Shown here: piece after piece, positions 17,218 to 25,555 of the stretch
Position numbering within the stretch: the first letter of the stretch is position 1
Layout: each line of letters begins with the position of its first letter
NCBI GenBank assembly: GCA_902797305.1
Contig: CADBSK010000135.1
Location: 1 to 37,305, forward strand
Length of the DNA stretch: 37,305 nucleotides
Direction: 5' to 3'
Origin: an uncultured Spirochaetaceae bacterium
GTDB taxonomy: Bacteria; Spirochaetota; Spirochaetia; Treponematales; Treponemataceae
Program-made: the position numbers and the translations under genes
Notes under the pieces: model-generated
Told to the model about the DNA's origin: nothing
The model's database searches: none
Seen by the model: the letters and a program-made list of their open reading frames with translations, nothing else

Positions 17218-18188
17218 TAAAACTCTATGTTGTTTTCATTAAACAGCTTATCCAGCCTTCTGTAATATTTGTAATACAGAAAACGATGAAGGCCTTTTAA
17301 GCCTTCTCCAAAGTAACCGCTATTTATAGATTCATCATTTGCAGTCTGGACAATTTTATATGAGCCATTTACTCGCCATCCATTTAATAGACCTATACTT
17401 ATAGCTTTTGTGGGACAATTAAACGAACATGCAACACATAAAACACAGTTTGTTCCAAACTTTGGAAATCCATCTACAATTTTAATGTTTTCAAGTGGAC
17501 AAAGTTTGGCACATTTACCACACTTTATGCATTTTTTCTTATCCGCATACATGGTCGGCCCCTGAACACTGGCATAAATCCATAAAATACGAACAATTGG
17601 CACAAACCAGTACCTGAGCGGAAAATACCTAACCTTTTCTCTAAAGTCTGCTTGTTCAAGCTGAGAGCAAGTTAACTTTACATAAGCTCTTGCATATTTG
17701 TATTCATCTTTTACCATTTCTGGAGAATGCCTGAAAATCATATTATAAGGCATTACGTGATGACGCTCACAAACAACGTCATAACCTTTACGCTTTAAAA
17801 GCGGAATAAACTTTTGAGAAGAATAATTATTTAATGTTAATCCTTCTCCGCTAGTTTTAAAAATGAAGGTCTTTTTTCCTTTGGCAACAGGAGGCAAAAG
17901 CTTAATAAAATTATACATGGCACTTGGAGTATTAAAGCCATGCACAGGATAAGCAAAACCTATTAAATCGTATTCATTTGGATCTGGAACATTAAAATAT
18001 GCATGTTTTTTATTGCCTTTGTGCAAAGTTATTTCTGTATCAGAATCTTCTCGTGGCGGATTATCAAGTCGATTCATCCTTACCATAAAAATTGTTGTCT
18101 CATATTCAGATAAAAACTCTTTATACATCTCGGCAACAAGTTTTGTATTTCCAGTACCGCTATAAACGTAGATAATTGCTTTTTTCAT
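17217..18188 (-). CDS. EFR1-type flavodoxin-ferredoxin protein
   Basis: The 323-residue protein has an N-terminal flavodoxin-like FMN domain (about 1-150, phosphate loop YSGTGNT) and a C-terminal pair of [4Fe-4S] motifs, CIKCGKCAKLCP (about 222-233) and CVLCVACSFNCP (about 250-261). Such proteins shuttle electrons between ferredoxin-type donors and flavoenzymes in anaerobes; the actual partner is unknown. It follows the SDR gene by 24 bases, probably in one operon, with GTGGAG about 12 bases before the ATG, so it may supply reductant to that enzyme. It is predicted to be cytosolic. Confidence 0.85.
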   Translation of the reverse strand: MKKAIIYVYSGTGNTKLVAEMYKEFLSEYETTIFMVRMNRLDNPPREDSDTEITLHKGNKKHAYFNVPDPNEYDLIGFAYPVHGFNTPSAMYNFIKLLPPVAKGKKTFIFKTSGEGLTLNNYSSQKFIPLLKRKGYDVVCERHHVMPYNMIFRHSPEMVKDEYKYARAYVKLTCSQLEQADFREKVRYFPLRYWFVPIVRILWIYASVQGPTMYADKKKCIKCGKCAKLCPLENIKIVDGFPKFGTNCVLCVACSFNCPTKAISIGLLNGWRVNGSYKIVQTANDESINSGYFGEGLKGLHRFLYYKYYRRLDKLFNENNIEF

Positions 18189-18212
18189 TTAAAAGTAATG
18201 CTCCACAAATGA

Positions 18213-19811
18213 TTAATAAAGTTTTTCCACAGGTTTTAATAAATCGTCATCCTCATGCTCGTCATAAGGATATTCATTATTTTCTTCATCTTTGCGATGT
18301 GTATCGTACCAGACTTGAGCGTAAAAAGGAACATGTGAAGCAACTTTATCAAAACTCCACTTTGGAAGCGCTTCACAACATTCCGGACACCAGAATCCAG
18401 CTTTAAGAATTGTAAATGGTCTTGCCTCAAATTCATGTCCGTTATGACATTTCCAGGTAATTTTTGTATATAAATCGCCCTTATTCATCTGAGTCGAAAC
18501 TACTTGTCCGCCACGGAAAGCTGCAGCATCTTTTAAATCCTGCAAATCTAATTCTGTGTCTGGCTTTTCTTCGTTATAACCATGATTAAGTTTATATGCA
18601 CTTGCTTTTGATTCATCCTTAAGCTCGTCGTAATTTATTTCGCCGTCCGGAGTTTGCCCTTTTGCAAGAACAGGAAAATCCTGCCAGGTATGAGAAGCCT
18701 TATCAAAGGCCTCCTGACCACCAAAGAAGGCATCAATTCTTCCTTTTTTACCAGTACGAACCCAGTTCATTGGTGCATTACTGTTTGTCAAAAGGCGTTC
18801 AATAGCAAGTTTTCTAATCCATTTAGAAGGTACAAGTGCCCCTAATTTATAATACCAGAGCTCTTTAGACATGCGCCTCCAGTAATCCGCACTTGTTTCT
18901 GTGCGATAATCAAGCCATTTATCAAGTATATCAGAATCTGTGTACCATACCCCATGAAAGTTTCTAGGGATATTCCAGTGAGGATCAAAGAATTTTTCGG
19001 CATTTGCCCCAAAAAGACCAAAACCGAAATTAAATGTTTCGTAGCCTGTTTCTCGACATGCAGCCCCACCACCAATGTTATAGTCTTTTTGCCAGAAACC
19101 GTCTAATTTTCCTTCAAGGTCTTTTTCTACTAGATGTTGAATACAAAGTCCACTATCACGGTCTGTTATCCATTCAAGAGGAGCATTCCAGCATGTATGG
19201 AACATCAGCCCGTCATTCATGTTGTTTGCCAAAAAATATTTATGATAAACAGCTGTCTGACGTAAAACAACCCAATTAGGAATATCACTTTCCAGGACAT
19301 AGCGTTCGCCCTTTATTTTTGCAGCAGAATAATAGTCATATGCACTGGACATTACAGGATCTCCCATGCGCGCCCACATATGGTGATAATCACGATTTCC
19401 GTATACAGCAACCGTTGAAATATGAACTAACTTTATTTGATTTTCTCTACCGCTGGCATGAATTGCGTCTACAACATTACAAGTTCCAGCATAGTTTGTA
19501 TTGATTGTGTTAAGAGGATTATGATCCGCTTTAGGAGGGATGACTGCCCCACAATGAATTACGTAATCTGCGTCCTTAACAAGTTCAAAAACATCTTCAT
19601 AGTTAGCAAGGTCGCCTCTAATAATAGAAATTCGACCTCGCCCCTTTCTTAACAAAGACTTAAAAAAGCCTCTCAAATGTTTTGTTTTGTCGTAAACAAA
19701 GAGCTTTAATTCAAAGTCGTTTTTCGATTCCAAAAGATGAGAAACAACTTCTCCACCCATTGCTCCATCGGAGCCAGTTACCGCAATTACTGTTCTATTC
19801 TTATCTGTCAT
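18213..19811 (-). CDS. NAD-dependent epimerase/dehydratase with C-terminal zinc ribbon
   Basis: The 532-residue protein starts with an extended short-chain dehydrogenase domain: nucleotide loop TGSDGAMGGE (12-21) and catalytic YSAAK (near residue 160). Such enzymes epimerise, dehydrate or reduce nucleotide sugars or similar compounds. The C-terminal 200 residues are extra; they contain WKCHNGHEF and FWCPECC (about 450-480), a likely zinc ribbon, and an acidic end. I do not know a described enzyme with this arrangement. It is first in a two-gene unit with the flavodoxin-ferredoxin. The start is supported by TATAAT ending seven bases upstream, with no Shine-Dalgarno. Confidence 0.78.
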   Translation of the reverse strand: MTDKNRTVIAVTGSDGAMGGEVVSHLLESKNDFELKLFVYDKTKHLRGFFKSLLRKGRGRISIIRGDLANYEDVFELVKDADYVIHCGAVIPPKADHNPLNTINTNYAGTCNVVDAIHASGRENQIKLVHISTVAVYGNRDYHHMWARMGDPVMSSAYDYYSAAKIKGERYVLESDIPNWVVLRQTAVYHKYFLANNMNDGLMFHTCWNAPLEWITDRDSGLCIQHLVEKDLEGKLDGFWQKDYNIGGGAACRETGYETFNFGFGLFGANAEKFFDPHWNIPRNFHGVWYTDSDILDKWLDYRTETSADYWRRMSKELWYYKLGALVPSKWIRKLAIERLLTNSNAPMNWVRTGKKGRIDAFFGGQEAFDKASHTWQDFPVLAKGQTPDGEINYDELKDESKASAYKLNHGYNEEKPDTELDLQDLKDAAAFRGGQVVSTQMNKGDLYTKITWKCHNGHEFEARPFTILKAGFWCPECCEALPKWSFDKVASHVPFYAQVWYDTHRKDEENNEYPYDEHEDDDLLKPVEKLY

Positions 19812-19818
19812 GACGTTA

Positions 19819-19848
19819 ATTATAACAGTGATTGTGGAGCTTTGTCAT
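19819..19848 (-). promoter_or_regulatory. Predicted leaderless promoter of the SDR gene
   Basis: On the minus strand, ATGACA (19843-19848), an 18-base spacer and consensus TATAAT (19819-19824) are followed by seven bases and the ATG at 19811. Confidence 0.6.
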
Positions 19849-19865
19849 TTTATTTAACTTTCTTA

Positions 19866-20576
19866 TTAGATTTTTGATAATGCTTTTCTAAGAGCAGCTC
19901 TGAGTGCTTCTGGATAACCTTCTGCAAGAGCTTTAGGATCGTAAACACCTTTTACTACAGGAATTGCATTAGAAGCTGAAGCATATCCGCTCAAAGATTT
20001 AGCCATCTTAGCTTTTTCGTCAAGGAACTGAATTGTTACACTTGCACATGCTTTCATAGAACCGTTATGTCCTACACCATTTACCATTGTCTTTTGAATA
20101 TTGAAAGAAATCAAAGCAAGATTGTTAGCACCTAATTCAGGAATGATTACTGGATAAACTTTCTTTTCGTTTGTACCAAGAAGTTTGTATCCGTTTGGCT
20201 TCTGCATAAATGCAGCCTGAAGGAACTTGCTGTCTGTTGCAGCTGCGTATGCATCTGAAGAAAGAACTTCTTCTTCTGGGATAATTTCAATACCTTTTTC
20301 TGCAAAAACTTCGAATACTGCAGCTTTTACATCTTCCATCATATATGCAGTCTGACCAGCCATTATCTGATCTTCTTTGCTGCCACTATCTGTAATACCT
20401 TTTCTTATTGCAAGGTTTACAAGTCCTGTTCCTTCTTTATCTTCTTCCCCATACCAGGTAATTCTGTCGTTAGCCATAATTGTAACAACGGCTGTCTTTC
20501 CTGGAACAAATGGTTTTGCTACTGCGCTGCTGATTGCTGCTAATGCTGCTAGAGCGATTGCAAGTGTCTTTTTCAT
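19866..20576 (-). CDS. Exported protein of unknown function
   Basis: The 236-residue product has a clear signal peptide (MKKTLAIALAALAAISSAVA), giving a mature periplasmic or secreted protein of about 216 residues. The mature part alternates short strands and helices, has no catalytic motif I recognise and a helical, Ala/Leu-rich end. GAGGA lies six bases before the ATG. Codon use resembles well-expressed neighbours. Upstream, 20618-20643 holds an 8-bp perfect inverted repeat that could be an operator. The family is not recognised. Confidence 0.7.
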   Translation of the reverse strand: MKKTLAIALAALAAISSAVAKPFVPGKTAVVTIMANDRITWYGEEDKEGTGLVNLAIRKGITDSGSKEDQIMAGQTAYMMEDVKAAVFEVFAEKGIEIIPEEEVLSSDAYAAATDSKFLQAAFMQKPNGYKLLGTNEKKVYPVIIPELGANNLALISFNIQKTMVNGVGHNGSMKACASVTIQFLDEKAKMAKSLSGYASASNAIPVVKGVYDPKALAEGYPEALRAALRKALSKI

Positions 20577-20617
20577 AAAAAATCCTCGAATGAAATAAAT
20601 ATTTTAACGTTTATCAA

Positions 20618-20643
20618 AATTAACTAAAAAACGTCAGTTAATT
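20618..20643. promoter_or_regulatory. Inverted repeat upstream of the exported protein gene
   Basis: AATTAACT and AGTTAATT, perfect complements, flank a ten-base centre about 42 bases upstream of the start codon. This could be a regulator-binding site or an RNA hairpin. A second hairpin with ATAACACA/TGTGTTAT arms lies at 20648-20675, followed by T on the plus strand. Confidence 0.35.
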
Positions 20644-20678
20644 CAATATAACACACTTATTTATTATTGTGTTATTTT

Positions 20679-22247
20679 TTATTCAATTGTAGAAAACCAT
20701 TTTACTAAAAGCTCATACCAGCTGGTATCCCGTCCAAATGCAAGATCTGTCTTATACCAGGAGTAAACCGTATTTTTCTTGTAAGATCCACCGCAAATTG
20801 TCATACCAAAAATATGGCCGGTAAAATCTTCTGTTTTTATTCCATCAATTATTGAATACATGCCATAAGTGCTGCTATCTTGAGATGAATAGCCATCGCG
20901 CCAGCTAAACTTTATCACCTTTGCAAGGGCCTCTTGTACCGCGATGCAAGCTTCGCACAGTTCAGTCCAGGCTTCACCACCTAAAGCAGTTGCTCCTTCT
21001 GTACTACTTGCATAGGCAAAGCGCGTCATCATGAGTCCTAAATCAAACAGGTAATTCATATTCCCTGTGTAAAAAAGAACATTTTCTACTTCTGCGTCAT
21101 CTCTTACAAAATTATTGCACAGATATTCGTTGTAAGAAGTACCAGAAAGATAATCTCTTGAATCCCCTTCGTTTATTAAGAGCTCACTCATAGAAGAAAT
21201 CTTCTGAGTCAAATCTTGCAATTTTAATGAATCAAACACTGCTATTGTAGGAGTTCCAGCTCCTCCAATCCAATTACCATTTACATATTTGTATGGAGGG
21301 ACTTCGCTCCATTCATATTCCATATCATTTAACACTAACTCATTTGTTTCTTTATATGAAGAATAAAAATCTTGAACTATACCACTTGCAGCCTCTAACG
21401 CAGTATCATTATCTGCAAAATCTATCATCATTTTTGTATAATTATGTCCATTACCAGGAGTTTGATTTGCCGAGCCTATATAATAGTTTGTGTAATCTGA
21501 TAACTCATATACATCTTCAATACTTGCTCCGTAACATACATCTTCAATAAGTAAATCCAGCCGATTTTCTGTTCCAAGTCCTGCCAAACTCAAAGCCTTA
21601 GAGACATCTCCTGTAGACATTAATGACAAACTTCCAATTGATACATCCTGACAAATGGCACGTCCTGTATTATAAACGTTTCTATATGTCAAATATCCTG
21701 GACCGGTTCCATGATCTTCTAAAACCAGAACCTTTCTTTTTGCAGTATAATGTTCATTACACCAGTTTATAAAATTTGCAAGTGTGTTATACGACGACAT
21801 CGCAACTTCTCCACTGCCGTTTATACTCACTTCTCCACTGTCACTTAACCAGTCCTGAGCACTACTAGAAAAATTAACTGTATTACATGAAAATTCTGTA
21901 TTTAATACGGAGTCTGCCCCCAATTCAAGTAAATATGTTCCAGAATATTTTGTATTTACTAGTCCATCCCATAAAACAACAACTTTAACTGTTTCTTTCC
22001 CTGCCTTAGACAATCCATATTCATCTCTAATTAAAGATAACCCATATTCTGCTTCATTTATATCTGACAAAATTTCACCATAAAGGCTATTATCACCATC
22101 AGCATAAATCATAATCAGCCAGTCGGTTTCATATTCAATTTTAAAATTTAATAGTTCTGTTTCTGTTTTATTTTTTATCTCGTTCCAACAACAGCCTGTT
22201 AAACATAAACAGATAGCTAATAAAATACTTACAGTGTTTTTAACCAT
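20679..22247 (-). CDS. Clostripain-family (C11) peptidase lipoprotein
   Basis: The 522-residue product has a lipoprotein signal ending LTGC (Cys19). The mature part matches peptidase family C11 of the caspase-like clan: WLIMIYADGDN at the first strand, catalytic His179 in EDHGTG and likely catalytic Cys238 in EDVCYGAS. Clostripain-type enzymes cut after basic residues. A lipid anchor would place it at the cell surface or periplasm, for protein degradation or processing. GAGG is present but 14 bases from the ATG, so initiation is uncertain. The gene is AT-rich and divergent from the envelope protein gene. Confidence 0.8.
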   Translation of the reverse strand: MVKNTVSILLAICLCLTGCCWNEIKNKTETELLNFKIEYETDWLIMIYADGDNSLYGEILSDINEAEYGLSLIRDEYGLSKAGKETVKVVVLWDGLVNTKYSGTYLLELGADSVLNTEFSCNTVNFSSSAQDWLSDSGEVSINGSGEVAMSSYNTLANFINWCNEHYTAKRKVLVLEDHGTGPGYLTYRNVYNTGRAICQDVSIGSLSLMSTGDVSKALSLAGLGTENRLDLLIEDVCYGASIEDVYELSDYTNYYIGSANQTPGNGHNYTKMMIDFADNDTALEAASGIVQDFYSSYKETNELVLNDMEYEWSEVPPYKYVNGNWIGGAGTPTIAVFDSLKLQDLTQKISSMSELLINEGDSRDYLSGTSYNEYLCNNFVRDDAEVENVLFYTGNMNYLFDLGLMMTRFAYASSTEGATALGGEAWTELCEACIAVQEALAKVIKFSWRDGYSSQDSSTYGMYSIIDGIKTEDFTGHIFGMTICGGSYKKNTVYSWYKTDLAFGRDTSWYELLVKWFSTIE

Positions 22248-22283
22248 AAATAAAAAAATAACCTCAAACCCTTAATATATCAA

Positions 22284-22312
22284 TAGACAAAAAATTATTT
22301 GTTTTTTAGTAT
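22284..22312 (+). promoter_or_regulatory. Predicted leaderless promoter of the envelope protein gene
   Basis: TAGACA (22284-22289), a 17-base spacer and TAGTAT (22307-22312) are followed by seven bases and the ATG at 22320. No Shine-Dalgarno is present. Confidence 0.55.
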
Positions 22313-22319
22313 TTAACAC

Positions 22320-23021
22320 ATGCGTTCAAATATTCGTTTAACGATTTTAATTCTTTTGATGTTCAATATAGTAAATTTTATTTACGCACAAAAACAGATA
22401 ACCTTTGACTATTCTTGTACACCAAAATCTAAAATTAGTTTCTTTACAGACCATCCTCTCAATGCCTATAACTTTGACGTTTTGTATTATTCTTACGGCG
22501 GTCTGAATCTTAATTATACTTATTACTTTCGTAAAAATCTTTTTTTTCAACCTGGAATTAATACAGGCTTTAGAGCTGAATTCTTTAACAAAGCCTTTCT
22601 TACAAATGATGAACAGTATACCGTTCTTGATAATTGTTTTGGTACAAATTTATGGGCTAGTCTAGGGCCAGCTTTTAGATTTAACATCCACCCGCAACAC
22701 ATTCTGACTATTAAACAAAATAATGATTTTTCTTTTTTTAACGCATTATACGGAACAATTAATAAAACAAATTTGTATTACAAAGTTTATTCCTTTGTAA
22801 TCTATGAATCTTTAGATTTCTGTTATGATTTTATTTTTTATAAATCAAAAAACTCTAAACTTAGTTTGAATGCCAATTTATACTTAGGCTTTCCTATTTG
22901 GGGAAGAGGATACTTTAATTATATATCCTATAGTTTGGGATCTACTTTTTCCGATACTTACACAATTTGGTTCAATTCTCCTGTTGTTAAATTAAATATC
23001 GGAATCGGCCTTTTGTTCTAA
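22320..23021 (+). CDS. Exported, probably outer-membrane beta-barrel protein
   Basis: The 233-residue product has a signal peptide ending IYA (about residue 23). The mature part is rich in Tyr, Phe and Asn with alternating short hydrophobic strands (LNLNYTYYF, KLSLNANLYLGF) and ends on a hydrophobic strand finishing in Phe (LNIGIGLLF), all typical of small outer-membrane barrels. It is not a recognised family. The gene is AT-rich and leaderless by promoter position. Its stop codon is one base from the convergent rRNA methyltransferase gene. Confidence 0.6.
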   Translation: MRSNIRLTILILLMFNIVNFIYAQKQITFDYSCTPKSKISFFTDHPLNAYNFDVLYYSYGGLNLNYTYYFRKNLFFQPGINTGFRAEFFNKAFLTNDEQYTVLDNCFGTNLWASLGPAFRFNIHPQHILTIKQNNDFSFFNALYGTINKTNLYYKVYSFVIYESLDFCYDFIFYKSKNSKLSLNANLYLGFPIWGRGYFNYISYSLGSTFSDTYTIWFNSPVVKLNIGIGLLF

Positions 23022-23022
23022 T

Positions 23023-23808
23023 CTATAAACTCTGTCTATAATTCTCGTAAAGAAGAACTCCTGCAGCAACGCTTACATTCAAACTGTCGATTTTTCCGCA
23101 GGTTGGGATACTTACAATCGAATCGCACTGTTCTTCTAAAAGGCGGGCTATACCGGTACCTTCACTTCCCATTACGATTACCGATTTTTTTGCAAACTTT
23201 GTCTGCTGTAGAGAAGAGCCACCAGCATCTGCTCCATATACCCAAAAGCCAATTTCTTTTAAGTCTTGAACGACTCGTACAAGATTTGTTACGACTGCAA
23301 CAGGTACCCAGGCACTTGAACCGGCACTACTACGGGCAATGACTTCGTTACTGCTTACGTCTTTTGAGCCACGATGATCTGGAATAATCACAAGACTTGC
23401 CCCAAATTGATCACAACTACGGATAATTGCTCCTACATTATGAGGATCAGTTACAGAGTCAAGAACAACAACCGTCTGTCTTTCTTCTGAGGATTTTGCC
23501 TGACTTGCGTTAATCCACTGGTTAAAATCAACTAGATTTTGGGTTTTAGCCTGTTCACCACTCAAGCAAAGTACAATTCCACGATGATCACGACTTGTCT
23601 CTGGCAATCCCTGCACCATGGAATCCAAAGTTTTATCATCAGTCTGCGATGCATTGATTCCAGCCTCTTTTGCCGCAGCAAGAATCTTTTTTACGCGGGG
23701 TCCGATTTTTGAATAAACAATTCTAATTCCTTCTGAATTTTTCGAATCTTTTGCCTTTAAAACTTTTTCTTCTATTGCATGAAAACCTGTTACAACCCTT
23801 TCTGCCAT
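23023..23808 (-). CDS. rlmB: TrmH/SpoU-family rRNA 2'-O-methyltransferase (RlmB-like)
   Basis: The 261-residue knotted SPOUT methyltransferase has an N-terminal substrate-binding domain (about 1-80) and a catalytic domain with all three SpoU motifs: DSVTDPHNVGAIIRSCDQFG, VIVMGSEGTGI and IPTCGKIDSLNVSVAAGVLL. RlmB methylates the ribose of a 23S rRNA guanosine in the peptidyl-transferase region; another rRNA or tRNA target cannot be excluded. AGAGG lies five bases before the ATG. It is downstream of the SEC-C gene across an intrinsic terminator, so it depends on read-through or an unseen promoter. Confidence 0.85.
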   Translation of the reverse strand: MAERVVTGFHAIEEKVLKAKDSKNSEGIRIVYSKIGPRVKKILAAAKEAGINASQTDDKTLDSMVQGLPETSRDHRGIVLCLSGEQAKTQNLVDFNQWINASQAKSSEERQTVVVLDSVTDPHNVGAIIRSCDQFGASLVIIPDHRGSKDVSSNEVIARSSAGSSAWVPVAVVTNLVRVVQDLKEIGFWVYGADAGGSSLQQTKFAKKSVIVMGSEGTGIARLLEEQCDSIVSIPTCGKIDSLNVSVAAGVLLYENYRQSL

Positions 23809-23829
23809 TTTAACCTCTACTTTTTTAGT

Positions 23830-23855
23830 AAAAAAAAGGGGCTTTTTTAGCCCCT
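23830..23855 (-). terminator. Intrinsic terminator between the SEC-C gene and rlmB
   Basis: On the minus strand, AGGGGCT and AGCCCCT form a seven-pair stem around five A, followed by seven T. The next ribosome-binding site begins about 13 bases later, so the hairpin could limit rlmB expression. Confidence 0.75.
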
Positions 23856-23860
23856 ATTAC

Positions 23861-24352
23861 TTATCTACCGCAGCATTTCTTGTATTTTTTACCGCTTCCG
23901 CATGGACAAGGATCATTACGACCAATTTTATCGCCTTCGCGCTTTACTGTCTCAGTAATGATGTTTCCTGTTACATACTTCCATTCGCCATCGTATTTTT
24001 TAAAACCTGCGATTTCATGATGATGTTCGTGCATCTGCTTCATTGTGTAGTCAGCAATAAATTCTACAACGCCTTCATCATCTTTTTCTTCTGTTCTAAG
24101 AATTGTAAGTCCGTTCCATGTTGACTGGCGGCTCCATTCTTCTGTTGCCTGCTTGTCGATGTCGGCAATTCCTTCACCTTCTTCGCAAGAATTGATAATA
24201 AAATCAATTTCGTGAGTTACATATGCTGAATATCTTGCACGCATAAGAGCTTCTGCAGTTGGAGCTTTTACAGTTCCCTTAATAATTGGTTCACAGCATT
24301 CGCCGTATTTTTTTCCAGAACCACATGGACAGTTTGTAATCTTTTCACTCAT
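23861..24352 (-). CDS. SEC-C motif protein (YchJ-like)
   Basis: The 163-residue protein has zinc-binding SEC-C motifs at both ends: [13 protein letters not shown] near residue 8 and [17 protein letters not shown] at the C-terminus. The middle has the YchJ core ([13 protein letters not shown]), an NTF2-like fold. Its function is poorly known; the C-terminal motif resembles the SecB- and ribosome-binding tail of SecA. TATATT ends six bases before the ATG with TTGCTA at 17-base spacing, so the mRNA is predicted to be leaderless. Confidence 0.85.
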   Translation of the reverse strand: MSEKITNCPCGSGKKYGECCEPIIKGTVKAPTAEALMRARYSAYVTHEIDFIINSCEEGEGIADIDKQATEEWSRQSTWNGLTILRTEEKDDEGVVEFIADYTMKQMHEHHHEIAGFKKYDGEWKYVTGNIITETVKREGDKIGRNDPCPCGSGKKYKKCCGR

Positions 24353-24358
24353 AGTTTT

Positions 24359-24387
24359 AATATACCAAATACCTTATTTATTAGCAA
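24359..24387 (-). promoter_or_regulatory. Predicted leaderless promoter of the SEC-C gene
   Basis: On the minus strand, TTGCTA (24382-24387), a 17-base spacer and TATATT (24359-24364) are followed by six bases and the ATG at 24352. Confidence 0.55.
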
Positions 24388-24409
24388 TTATATTGCAGCC
24401 AATTGAAGG

Positions 24410-25534
24410 TTATTCAGCTGCGTATTCAATGTCGACGTGATCTACTTCTTCTGAAGAAACAGATTCTTGAATCTGCATTTCATCAGGAATTTCTGGCTCA
24501 ACTATATGAACTCTCGGAATTATCCAGTTCCAAATCAGCGGGTCTTCCTGCCCGATTCTCCAGAAAGCGATTGATTTTACATCTTTTTGTTCATACAAAC
24601 GCATTTTTTTTACTGTAGAATAACAGTCTTCCCACCAGGCTTCAGTTTTTACCTTGATTGTAATATTTGTTGTAGGAATATCATCTACATATTTTACTTT
24701 TTTGGCATCGTACTCACGCATCAATCTGTTTACACCTGTAAAATACCAGCTGGAAGCAGGTTTTTCGCTTGCCCAGGTACGCCCATAAAATGGTAACCCC
24801 ATTACAAGTTTTTCCTGTGGAATAACAGTTTTTGCGTAATCTACGATTTTTTCACACCAGGCTACACTTGCGATTGGACCAGGTTTACTTGTAGACCAGT
24901 GTTCATCATAAGCCATAATAATTACACGGTCACTAATTTCTGCAATTTTTTTATATGGAAATATATCATCGCTTATTGTTTTTATTCTTGCAGGCACACA
25001 AACTGTAAACATCTTTCCAGCATCTTTACATTCCTGTGAAAGCTTTGTCAAAAAGTTTAAGAAATTTTTTCCGTCTTTTCCCGGAATTAATTCAAAATCA
25101 ATTTGTACTCCATCATAGGGTTTTGCAGCCTTCATTATATCTTTGATAAATCTATCCACCAATTTATAGCTTGGATCCAGTAAAAAATGAGTTAAAGAGC
25201 GGCTGTCACTTACAATTACAATGTGTTTGCGACCCGTAAAATTCTTTAACTTGCGAATATCAGGAACATTGCACAAAGCACCGTAAGAATCAACTTCTGC
25301 ACTAAAATAGCAGACATCAGTAACAGGAAAATTTGGGTTCAGTTCATCTTCTCGTTTTGTCATCACCCAACCCCATACTTCATCAAAAACCGCAGGCTCT
25401 CCTTCAGGCATCTGTTGATTGTATGAAGGCTTAAAATTCTTTTCTGCTTTTCCACCCTCTGCATCGGAACGTCCACCTGCAAAAGCGGCTGCGCAAATTA
25501 AACCAGCAGTTATTGCCGCTAAAATTTTTTTCAT
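24410..25534 (-). CDS. Exported GH18-type glycosidase
   Basis: The 374-residue product has a signal peptide ending near AFAGG. The GH18 barrel signature DGVQIDFELIP contains the catalytic Glu148; MAYDEHW and GLPFYGRTW are further family landmarks seen in YaaH/chitinase-like proteins. Likely substrates are beta-1,4-linked N-acetylglucosamine polymers, either chitin or peptidoglycan, outside the inner membrane. A GTG four codons earlier abuts the AGGAG, so the ATG, 12 bases downstream of it, is preferred. The gene follows the ABC protein gene by about 20 bases and is probably co-transcribed. Confidence 0.8.
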   Translation of the reverse strand: MKKILAAITAGLICAAAFAGGRSDAEGGKAEKNFKPSYNQQMPEGEPAVFDEVWGWVMTKREDELNPNFPVTDVCYFSAEVDSYGALCNVPDIRKLKNFTGRKHIVIVSDSRSLTHFLLDPSYKLVDRFIKDIMKAAKPYDGVQIDFELIPGKDGKNFLNFLTKLSQECKDAGKMFTVCVPARIKTISDDIFPYKKIAEISDRVIIMAYDEHWSTSKPGPIASVAWCEKIVDYAKTVIPQEKLVMGLPFYGRTWASEKPASSWYFTGVNRLMREYDAKKVKYVDDIPTTNITIKVKTEAWWEDCYSTVKKMRLYEQKDVKSIAFWRIGQEDPLIWNWIIPRVHIVEPEIPDEMQIQESVSSEEVDHVDIEYAAE

Positions 25535-25555
25535 ACTTTTATCCACTCCTTATTT

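Noticed and set aside
20648..20675. Terminator for the clostripain-like gene
   Set aside because: The stem is AT-rich and the T-tract lies on the wrong side for the minus-strand gene.
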